A DNA stretch of 7,963 nucleotides from contig DAOVFI010000104.1 in the NCBI GenBank assembly GCA_030673005.1, positions 1 to 7,963 of the forward strand, read 5' to 3'. This DNA comes from Planctomycetales bacterium. GTDB taxonomy: Bacteria; Planctomycetota; Phycisphaerae; SM23-33. Shown piece by piece: positions 1 through 5,097 of the stretch. Within the stretch, counting starts at the first letter, position 1; each line of letters starts with the position of its first letter. The translations under genes and the position numbers were made by a program. Below the pieces are notes generated by a model, which was not told where the DNA came from, ran no database searches, and worked only from the letters and a program-made list of their open reading frames with translations.

Positions 1-15
1 TCCACCAGGCTCAGA

Positions 16-558
16 TTGAGAGTATTAGTGGCTGTGGCGATCCTTATCGGCGCCGGCGGTTACTGTGCGTATCGCTTTACCCGGCAGCGTCACGAATCGA
101 CCAAGTTCAAAAGAATCGGCGCCTATAGTGAGATTATCTGGCGTCATTCCGAGTCGAGTGCGCTTCCGACCGAGTTGGTCCGGGCCGTTATTCTGGCTGA
201 AAGCGGCGGCGACCCGAAGGCAGTCTCAAAAAAGAACGCAAAGGGCCTGATGCAGATAACGCCGATTGCAGAGCGCGAAGTGCTCAAACGGACCGATCTG
301 ACCAAAGGCGACCTGTTCGACCCTGACTATAATGTCCTGATCGGAACGAAATACCTGCGAATGCTCATAGACCGGTTCGACGGCGACCTTCACCTTGCGT
401 TGGCGGCCTATAACATGGGTCCGACAAGGGTCCAGCGGCTCCGCCGCGAACACCCCGATCTTTCCGGCAGGGAACTCATCGACAAACACGCCTTTCGGTC
501 CACCGCCAGGTACTGCCGCACTATCCTGGCAGACAAATCAATACACCTGCGCCGCTGA
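16..558 (+). CDS. Membrane-anchored lytic transglycosylase (SLT domain), possibly 5'-partial
   Basis: Predicted peptidoglycan lytic transglycosylase, which cleaves the MurNAc-GlcNAc bond of the cell wall from the outer face of the inner membrane. Residues 3-19 form a hydrophobic signal anchor. The SLT (Slt70 C-terminal, lysozyme-like) domain spans about 45-170. The probable catalytic glutamate is E62 in AESGGDP, followed by GLMQITP at 77-83 and ALAAYNMGP at 128-136, the three hallmark motifs of family 1 enzymes. At 180 residues it is little more than anchor plus catalytic domain, with no LysM or substrate-binding modules. The listed start is TTG with AGG at 7-9 as a possible ribosome binding site. 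The frame stays open to base 1, so the real start may lie left of the window. It is unrelated in function to the chemotaxis genes and is separated from them by over 500 bp. The family call is firm; which paralogue it is cannot be told. Confidence 0.88.
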   Translation: MRVLVAVAILIGAGGYCAYRFTRQRHESTKFKRIGAYSEIIWRHSESSALPTELVRAVILAESGGDPKAVSKKNAKGLMQITPIAEREVLKRTDLTKGDLFDPDYNVLIGTKYLRMLIDRFDGDLHLALAAYNMGPTRVQRLRREHPDLSGRELIDKHAFRSTARYCRTILADKSIHLRR

Positions 559-793
559 AAGGCGCCCCGGACATACCTATCCTGCATTTCTCACCACAGA
601 GGACACGGCGCGTCCTTCGGCCGCAACCAAAGTAATCACTGTCCAATAATCAGTAACTGACTGTCTCTGTCCAACAATTTGGAGATAAAAAAAAGCGTTT
701 ATCGCATTGGGCTACCAGCGGACAGCAGGAACAAGAAGTGCCCGGATTGCTCCAGGCACTCCCGCTGTATTGCCACCGAATCGGCGCTAGCAG

Positions 794-858
794 CCCGTGG
801 TGAAAGTCATTCTGGCTGCGAGCGGGTCTTTCGCCTTTCGAAGCACTTTCACCACGGG
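794..858. repeat. Inverted repeat, 14-bp perfect arms
   Basis: Arms 794-807 (CCCGTGGTGAAAGT) and 845-858 (ACTTTCACCACGGG) are exact reverse complements with a 37-nt loop. The right arm runs into the left arm of the next inverted repeat, sharing 853-858. It may act as a transcript end or processing structure after the transglycosylase, but there is no U-tract next to it. It is probably part of a dispersed palindromic repeat. Confidence 0.75.
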
Positions 859-933
859 TGGCACGGTCAAGCGTAGATTGGCCGTGTTATCATCGGCCAC
901 GGCCAAGTCTTCGACTTGACCGTGCCACCCGTG
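853..933. repeat. Nested inverted repeat, 19-bp perfect arms with inner hairpins
   Basis: Arms 853-871 and 915-933 are exact reverse complements over 19 bp, sharing the core GTGGCACGGTCAAG / CTTGACCGTGCCAC. Inside lies a 9-bp perfect hairpin (878-886 with 898-906, 11-nt loop). An alternative hairpin pairs 898-909 with 913-924 around the loop TTC with one mismatch. The inner and outer halves are variants of the same word (TTGGCCGTG / TTGACCGTG), so the block looks like a repeat unit duplicated and inverted on itself. Such elements are usually dispersed in a genome; that is inference, as the window shows only this copy. Confidence 0.75.
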
Positions 934-1033
934 TTCATCTATTTATCTTTCTCGAAGTGTTTTTTTTACAGACGAATCAACCTCGCCCCTCAAACAACCG
1001 ATGCTAGATGTACATGGATTATCCATAAGGTAT

Positions 1034-1070
1034 CGGGCTGTACACTGTGTACTTAAGAATCTTCAGCCCG
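1034..1070 (+). promoter_or_regulatory. Leader hairpin / small palindrome before cheY
   Basis: CGGGCTG at 1034-1040 pairs exactly with CAGCCCG at 1064-1070. Within the loop, GTACACTGTGTAC at 1040-1052 is a 13-bp odd palindrome. The hairpin ends 6 nt before the cheY Shine-Dalgarno (AAGGAG, 1077-1082), leaving it free. It could be an operator, a 5' mRNA stabiliser or chance; the palindromes are real but the function is inferred. Confidence 0.3.
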
Positions 1071-1090
1071 GCATAGAAGGAGTTGCAAGC

Positions 1091-1519
1091 ATGCAGATTA
1101 ATGCACTTGTCGTGGACGATTCGGGAATCATGCGGAAGATGGTGATGCGCACGCTCGCCGAGAGCAGGCTGGCGCAATTCATCTTCACCGAGGCGGAAGA
1201 CGGACTGGACGCACTCAAGAAGTTCGACCCTAAAAAGACGGAGATGGCATTCGTCGATTGGAACATGCCCAACATGAACGGGATCGACTTCGTCAGGAAG
1301 ATCCGGGCCAACATGAAACGCCACGTTCCGATTGTCATGATTACCACCGAGGGTACGATGGCGAAGGTTGAAGAAGCGCTCGATGAGGCCGGCGTTGACA
1401 GTTACATCGTCAAACCCTTCACCGCCGAGGTAGTCAGGAAAAAACTCGAACCATTGTTCGCCAAACTCTCGCAGAAAAGTAAAAAATCCAAGGGATTCTT
1501 TTCAAAACTGGCAGGATAG
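1091..1519 (+). CDS. cheY: Chemotaxis response regulator, CheY-like single receiver domain
   Basis: Stand-alone receiver (142 residues) that would accept phosphate from CheA and signal to the flagellar switch. The acidic pocket is D9 D10, the phospho-acceptor is D56 (FVDWNMPNMNG), the switch threonine is T85 (MITTE), the rotamer aromatic is Y105, and the conserved lysine is K108 (KPF); nothing essential is missing. No output domain follows. The start ATG at 1091 has a strong ribosome binding site, AAGGAG at 1077-1082, 8 nt upstream. An in-frame ATG at 1001 would add 30 unrelated residues and lacks such a site. A lysine-rich tail (125-142, six Lys, two Phe) extends about 13 residues beyond enteric CheY. 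cheX follows 56 bp later, suggesting one operon with its probable phosphatase. The family is certain; the CheY role rests on context, and another single-domain regulator is possible. Confidence 0.9.
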   Translation: MQINALVVDDSGIMRKMVMRTLAESRLAQFIFTEAEDGLDALKKFDPKKTEMAFVDWNMPNMNGIDFVRKIRANMKRHVPIVMITTEGTMAKVEEALDEAGVDSYIVKPFTAEVVRKKLEPLFAKLSQKSKKSKGFFSKLAG

Positions 1520-1575
1520 GATTGCCCGGCGAAGGTCGGGACGCCGAGGCTACGTAATTTTAGGGGTTAACAACC

Positions 1576-2076
1576 GTGGATACTGTAAAAACTGAAACAA
1601 CGTCGGGTCTGGAGCACACCGAATGTGTAGCCGAAGCGGCGGTCGAGATCTTTAACGCCACGTGCGGAGTAACGTTGGAACCTCTCGCCGAGGTGGAAAA
1701 TCTCGCCGGCGACGGTGTCATTATCGCCGTCATCTCGCTGGTGGGCGACGTGGAATGGTCGGTATTTCTGGGTCTGCCCAAAGATACAGCCTCTGCGGCT
1801 GCCGCTAAATTCGCGGGATTCGAGATACCATTCGAGAGCGCCGACATGGGCGACGCCATCGGCGAACTGACAAATATGCTCGCCGGTCAGGTAAAGGCCC
1901 TCCTGGACCAGCGCGGCGTCAAGGCCGACATCTCACTTCCGAGCGTGATGCGGGCCGATAATATGTCCATCCTCGTACAGCGGGACTCCGCCGGTGAAAA
2001 GACGTGCTTCAATTCGCCGCTGGGTAAACTGTGGACCGGCGTTATCGTGGGACATGGCGGCAGTATCGTCGCATAA
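1576..2076 (+). CDS. cheX: CheX-like CheY-P phosphatase
   Basis: Protein of the CheX/CheC/FliY phosphatase group (166 residues, soluble), which ends the chemotaxis signal by dephosphorylating CheY-P and takes the place of CheZ. The catalytic signature D-x3-E-x2-N is at D93-E97-N100 in MGDAIGELTNMLAGQ, followed by a helix and a proline at 122, as the family pattern expects. Only one copy of the ExxN motif is seen, as in CheX, whereas CheC and FliY usually carry two. An N-terminal helix (about 12-30) and a strand-rich core (33-70) precede it. The start is GTG at 1576 with AGGGG at 1562-1566, 9 nt upstream; the only later ATG candidate, at residue 91, would lose half the domain. It lies 56 bp after cheY, so co-transcription is likely. 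Family call good; the CheX versus CheC-like subclass is less sure. Confidence 0.82.
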   Translation: MDTVKTETTSGLEHTECVAEAAVEIFNATCGVTLEPLAEVENLAGDGVIIAVISLVGDVEWSVFLGLPKDTASAAAAKFAGFEIPFESADMGDAIGELTNMLAGQVKALLDQRGVKADISLPSVMRADNMSILVQRDSAGEKTCFNSPLGKLWTGVIVGHGGSIVA

Positions 2077-2180
2077 TGCCGCAGACCTGCGACAACCTGG
2101 TATTAAGAGTTCGGCCGCATGCTTCAGGAAAACAAATAAGAGTTCAGCCCTATGCAGAAGAAAAGAGCAAGTCAGGCACA

Positions 2181-2224
2181 CATAGTATTTATCACTCCGG
2201 CTGTTTGGAGTGATAAATACTATG
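2181..2224. repeat. Inner hairpin 1 of the cheA leader (18-bp stem)
   Basis: Positions 2181-2198 (CATAGTATTTATCACTCC) pair exactly with 2207-2224 around an 8-nt loop, GGCTGTTT. There is no U-tract, so it is not a classical terminator. The stem can be lengthened by CAGG/CCTG (2173-2176 with 2225-2228) across a 4-nt bulge, which would compete with the outer arm. Confidence 0.85.
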
Positions 2225-2252
2225 CCTGCGCGGACTTCCCGAGGCGACGGAG

Positions 2253-2294
2253 AAATGAAAAAACAATTCCAGAAGATGAATTGTTTTTTCATTT
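2253..2294. repeat. Inner hairpin 2 of the cheA leader (17-bp stem)
   Basis: Positions 2253-2269 pair exactly with 2278-2294 around the 8-nt loop CAGAAGAT. The stem is A/T-rich (AAATGAAAAAACAATTC), and its 3' arm carries six T's. It could act as a weak intrinsic terminator after cheX, although the T-run lies inside the stem rather than after it. It has the same geometry as hairpin 1 (17-18 bp, 8-nt loop) but unrelated sequence. Confidence 0.85.
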
Positions 2295-2378
2295 TGTGTG
2301 CCTGACTTGCTCTTTTCTTCTGCGACGGTTGCAAAGGCCTAAACGGTTACGAAAAGAGCAAGTCAGGTACATAAAATG
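2290..2378 (+). promoter_or_regulatory. Candidate start-site-sequestering stem of cheA
   Basis: Positions 2290-2317 can pair with 2351-2378 over 28 consecutive base pairs, 26 Watson-Crick and two G-U (2296 with 2372, 2300 with 2368), around a 33-nt loop. The downstream strand contains the probable Shine-Dalgarno AGG (2365-2367) and the ATG of cheA (2376-2378), so this stem would hide both. The upstream strand is largely the right arm of the 29-bp inverted repeat and could pair instead with 2154-2182, freeing the start site. The pairing is seen in the sequence; regulation is inference. An open frame 2152-2379 ends in TGA overlapping the cheA ATG (ATGA) and could couple translation. Confidence 0.5.
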
Positions 2379-4700
2379 ACCAAGAAACAAAAAGCGATCG
2401 ATGCGCTCGAGAGCATCAGCGCCGAGATACTCGCCCTCGACCCGAGCGATTCCGAGGCGATCATCCCGATCGGCGCGTCCCTGGAAAAGGCTATCACAGC
2501 CCTTCCGGCCAGGACAAAAAATATTGAAAAGACACTGATATTGGCATTGGGCGTCCTTCAGTCCGTCTATGAAGGCAACGTTTCAGACCCGACAGCCGCT
2601 ATCGGACACGTTACCGAGGCCGTCGCCGCCGCAAGCAGCCAACTGGCGGGCGAACAGGTCGATAAGGATTCCCTAAAGAACGCTACGGAAATGCTTAATA
2701 GCATTCTGGAATCCTCCGGCGAGGATACCGATTCCGCCTGCGACGCTGAAACCGCCGAGGAAGAAACATCCGAGGGAAAATCCGAAGAATTCGAATCCGA
2801 AAAGCCCGACGAGGAAGAATCCGCTGAAGCCGACGAGGAGCAAGTCGCCCAGGCCCCTGCCGGGCCTGCCGGGCAGGTCGTCGAAGGAGCAACTACGCTG
2901 CCGGAGGATGCGGACCAGGACCTTATGGGTGAATTCATCGTTGAATGCACCGACCATATTTCAGCGGCGGAGGCGTCGCTGCTCGAACTGGAGAGCAATC
3001 CCGACGACACCGAGCAGATTAACACAATTTTCCGGGCATTTCACACGATAAAAGGCACTTCCGGTTTTCTGGGCCTGGATCAGGTTCAAAGACTCGCACA
3101 CCTCGCCGAAAACCTCCTGGACCGCGCACGCGACGGTGAAGTAAAAATCAAAGGCGGTTATGCCGACCTGGCGCTGAAATCATCCGACATGCTGCGGACA
3201 ATGATCGAGGGACTCGAAGGCGTCGAACCGGGCGGCGAACTGGTTATCCCCGAAGACCTTGGCGAGTTGCTCAGCCAATTGTCCGATCCTGAAGGTCACG
3301 GCATAGGCGACGAGTCCGGCGGTGAGGAAATCCGTTTGGGCGATATTCTCGTCGCCAAAGGCGCAGCCGATCGCGAGCAGATCGAAGAGGCCGTCAGCAA
3401 ACAGGGCGCCCAGCGGATCGGCGAGGTGCTGGTCGAGAAGAAGATCGCCTCTGCCACAGACGTCGCCAAGGCCATCCGAACGCAGAAGGAGATGAAGGGC
3501 CGGACAACCGAAGCGACCGTACGCGTCGGTATCGGACGGCTCGACAACCTTATCAACATGGTCGGCGAACTCGTCATCGCCCAATCGATGGTCGCGCAGA
3601 ACCCCGACGTCGCCGACGGCGCCAACCCCCAACTGACCAGGAACGTCTTACATTCCGACAAGATTATCCGTGAATTGCAGGACCTGACAATGTCTCTGCG
3701 AATGGTCCCGCTGAAAGGTACTTTTCAGAAGATGACCCGTCTCGTTCGCGACCTTGCCCGCAAGGCCGGCAAAGACGTCCAGTTCGTTACCGAAGGCGAA
3801 GACACCGAAATCGACCGGAACATGGTCGAACTGCTCAACGACCCGCTGGTCCACATGATCCGCAACGCCGTCGATCATGGAGTCGAAACGCCCGAAAAAC
3901 GTCAACAGGACGGGAAAAGCCCGACAGGAACGGTATGCCTGCGTGCATATCACACCGCCGGAAACGTCGTCCTCGAACTTCAGGACGACGGAAAAGGGCT
4001 GGATCGCGAAAAGATCGCCGCAAAGGCTATCGAAAAAGGTTTGATCGAACCGGGCAGGGAAATGACCGACAGCGAGGCCTTCGGCCTGATATTCCAGGCG
4101 GGTTTCTCAACGGCAGAGAAGGTAACCGACGTCTCCGGGCGCGGCGTGGGTATGGACGTGGTCAAAAAAGGCATCGAGGCCCTGCGCGGGCGGGTCGATG
4201 TAGCCTCAACCGTGGGACAGGGTTCAACCTTTACAATAAGGCTGCCGTTGACAATGGCAATTACCGACGCGATGCTCCTCAGCGTAGGCAAAGAGCATTA
4301 CCTGCTGCCGACCGTATCAATCGAGCACAGTTTCAGACCGCCGGCAGGGTCCGTATCAACCGTTGCAGGCCGGGGCGAGATGGTCATGCTCCGGGGTAAC
4401 CTGCTGCCTGTCTTCCGCCTGCATGAAATGTTCGACATCCCGGACGCCGTTACCGACCCGTACGAGGCCCTGCTGATCGCCATCGAGGGTGAGGATAAAC
4501 GATGCGCCCTGATGGTCGATGAACTCCTCGGCCAGCAGCAGGTCGTCATCAAGTCGCTCGGCGAATCACTCGGACAGATTGCGGGAATTTCCGGCGGGAG
4601 CATCCTCGGCGACGGGCAGGTGGGACTCATACTCGATGCAGCCGGCATCCTGCGACTGGCCACCAGCAAAGAGCCGGTAGCGACCAGAAACGCCGCATAG
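2376..4700 (+). CDS. cheA: Chemotaxis histidine kinase CheA with extra N-terminal and MshEN-like regions
   Basis: Soluble kinase (774 residues) that docks on MCP/CheW arrays and phosphorylates CheY. Order of parts: a helical N-terminal region of unknown kind (1-112), an acidic linker (113-157), the P1 Hpt domain (about 178-285) with phospho-His H223 in AFHTIKGTSGFLGL, a tandem RLG...Q motif (320-343 and 347-370), P3 dimerisation (about 380-445), and P4 ATPase with N box RNAVDHG (496-502), DDGKGLD (537-543) and GRGVGMDVV (588-596). The CheW-like P5 domain (about 624-762) is last. All catalytic motifs are intact. A typical P2 domain is not recognisable; the RLG...Q repeat stands in its place and resembles the MshEN/GspE N-terminal fold. 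Usual CheA proteins begin with P1, so about 175 residues are extra. The ATG at 2376 has only AGG (2365-2367) as ribosome binding site, inside a repeat copy. CheA identity is certain. Confidence 0.97.
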   Translation: MTKKQKAIDALESISAEILALDPSDSEAIIPIGASLEKAITALPARTKNIEKTLILALGVLQSVYEGNVSDPTAAIGHVTEAVAAASSQLAGEQVDKDSLKNATEMLNSILESSGEDTDSACDAETAEEETSEGKSEEFESEKPDEEESAEADEEQVAQAPAGPAGQVVEGATTLPEDADQDLMGEFIVECTDHISAAEASLLELESNPDDTEQINTIFRAFHTIKGTSGFLGLDQVQRLAHLAENLLDRARDGEVKIKGGYADLALKSSDMLRTMIEGLEGVEPGGELVIPEDLGELLSQLSDPEGHGIGDESGGEEIRLGDILVAKGAADREQIEEAVSKQGAQRIGEVLVEKKIASATDVAKAIRTQKEMKGRTTEATVRVGIGRLDNLINMVGELVIAQSMVAQNPDVADGANPQLTRNVLHSDKIIRELQDLTMSLRMVPLKGTFQKMTRLVRDLARKAGKDVQFVTEGEDTEIDRNMVELLNDPLVHMIRNAVDHGVETPEKRQQDGKSPTGTVCLRAYHTAGNVVLELQDDGKGLDREKIAAKAIEKGLIEPGREMTDSEAFGLIFQAGFSTAEKVTDVSGRGVGMDVVKKGIEALRGRVDVASTVGQGSTFTIRLPLTMAITDAMLLSVGKEHYLLPTVSIEHSFRPPAGSVSTVAGRGEMVMLRGNLLPVFRLHEMFDIPDAVTDPYEALLIAIEGEDKRCALMVDELLGQQQVVIKSLGESLGQIAGISGGSILGDGQVGLILDAAGILRLATSKEPVATRNAA

Positions 4701-4701
4701 C

Positions 4702-4748
4702 AGGCCGGGTCGAGCCCGTAGGCCGGGTCGAGCGAAGCGAGCCCCGGC
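4702..4748 (+). repeat. REP-like element (GTAG head) with truncated tandem copy
   Basis: A full unit at 4718-4748 starts with GTAG and continues as an imperfect hairpin, with GCCGGG at 4722-4727 pairing with CCCGGC at 4743-4748 around AGCGAAGCG. Immediately before it, 4702-4715 repeats the first 14 bases of the unit (AGGCCGGGTCGAGC) with an 18-bp period. GTAG plus hairpin is the layout of REP elements mobilised by TnpA-REP (RAYT) transposases in other bacteria. The unit starts one base after the cheA stop and may stabilise or end its mRNA. Confidence 0.7.
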
Positions 4749-4775
4749 AATACTCATACCAATCGCAACCCAATC

Positions 4776-4808
4776 GCCGGGACTCCGCTTCGCTGCGTCC
4801 CAGCCTAC
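4776..4808 (-). repeat. REP-like element, inverted copy
   Basis: On the minus strand this reads GTAGGCTGGGACGCAGCG and on to GTCCCGGC. The stem is 4776-4783 with 4797-4804, containing one G-T pair. It faces the copy at 4718-4748 with a 27-nt spacer, GTAG heads outward, as in REPIN pairs. The outer heads of the two copies can themselves pair (4718-4730 with 4796-4808, 11 of 13), giving a larger hairpin downstream of cheA that could serve as a bidirectional transcription end. Confidence 0.7.
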
Positions 4809-4846
4809 ATCTGCGTCCCGGCCTACATCTGCGTCCCAGCCTACAT
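4793..4846. repeat. Three tandem 18-bp repeats (stacked REP heads)
   Basis: CTGCGTCCCAGCCTACAT occurs three times in a row (4793-4810, 4811-4828, 4829-4846); only the middle copy differs, by A to G. On the minus strand each unit is the head of the REP-like element (ATGTAGGCYGGGACGCAG). The first unit belongs to the complete inverted copy and the other two are truncated heads, the same stacking seen at 4702-4748 and at the right edge of the window. Confidence 0.85.
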
Positions 4847-4892
4847 CTACTGATTCATCTTTTTTGATTTATTGAGAATATTCCGATTTTAC

Positions 4893-4919
4893 TAATCTGG
4901 ATTCCTCATATGCCGATAT
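4893..4919 (+). promoter_or_regulatory. Sigma-28 (FliA)-like promoter for cheW
   Basis: TAAT at 4893-4896 and GCCGATAT at 4912-4919 are separated by exactly 15 nt, against the flagellar sigma-28 consensus TAAA-N15-GCCGATAA: 3 of 4 and 7 of 8 positions match with ideal spacing. It lies in the AT-rich gap before cheW and would give a leader of about 170 nt. It would place cheW, and perhaps the MCP gene, under late flagellar control, fitting a swimming cell. No similar site was found before cheY, cheA or the MCP gene. Confidence 0.5.
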
Positions 4920-5097
4920 TTCGATAGTCGGTTGCAAACGGTGCGTGCCATTGGAAGAAATACCGGATGGTTCGCAGGCAAATTGAGACAGCATCTTCAA
5001 CGGGCATCTTCGCAAGGCCGGGGATATTGACTTCAGTCACCGCATCATATCACGCGGAATTCCGGCCTCCGTATCCAAACTGATAAAGGAAGGGAAA
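4920..5097 (+). other. cheW leader region, no gene seen
   Basis: About 178 bp of mixed composition without a plausible reading frame. It would be the 5' untranslated region of cheW if the sigma-28-like promoter is used. I looked for a c-di-GMP-I (GEMM) riboswitch because motility genes often carry one, and did not recognise its conserved segments. No long palindrome is present, unlike the other gaps in this locus. Confidence 0.5.

Larger units (their letters stand above)
559..1090. other. Non-coding gap between transglycosylase and cheY
   Basis: No convincing gene is seen on either strand; the short open frames here have no good ribosome binding site and cross the inverted repeats. From left to right it holds the stretch 580-610 with CTCACCACAGAGGACAC, a word resembling dispersed motifs of environmental bacterial genomes. 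Next is a small hairpin with arms 737-742 and 755-760, then two overlapping large inverted repeats at 794-933, listed separately. After these come a T-run at 960-967 and a leader hairpin at 1034-1070. A weak sigma-70-like pair (TTGACC at 916-921, TATTTA at 940-945, spacing 18) could start cheY transcription, but it overlaps the repeat arm and I do not rely on it. No strong intrinsic terminator with a U-tract follows the transglycosylase. Confidence 0.6.
2154..2323. repeat. 170-bp palindromic element, 29-bp perfect inverted arms
   Basis: Arms 2154-2182 and 2295-2323 are exact reverse complements over 29 bp (core AGAGCAAGTCAGGCACACA). Between them sit two further perfect hairpins (2181-2224 and 2253-2294) joined by a 28-nt GC-rich linker, so as RNA or cruciform DNA the element would form a three-way junction. 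No target-site duplication is visible outside the arms, no transposase is encoded, and the element is more AT-rich than the genes around it. A third copy of the arm lies at 2351-2373. It may be a MITE-like or REP-like mobile palindrome, an invertible segment, or a structured leader of cheA. Confidence 0.85.

Noticed and set aside
679..876. Small open frame before cheY (65 residues)
   Set aside because: Non-ATG start, no good ribosome binding site, and it runs into the inverted repeats at 794-871.
997..1004. Sigma-28-like ACCGATGC before cheY
   Set aside because: Only a partial -10 match, and no TAAA-like element at the proper distance.
1001..1090. Longer start for the CheY-like gene at ATG 1001
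   Set aside because: The extra 30 residues do not match receiver domains, and the strong AAGGAG at 1077-1082 is placed for ATG 1091.
1933..2334. Minus-strand open frame of 133 residues across the cheX end and the palindromes
   Set aside because: It overlaps the cheX coding region and is open mainly because the repeat arms lack stops on both strands; no known domain is seen.
2154..2378. CRISPR array
   Set aside because: The copies of the repeat are in mixed orientation with unequal, structured spacers and no cas genes; they are palindromic repeats.
4920..5097. c-di-GMP (GEMM) riboswitch in the cheW leader
   Set aside because: Fragments such as GCAAAC and CGCAAGGCCGG are loosely similar, but the conserved paired segments and order are not there.
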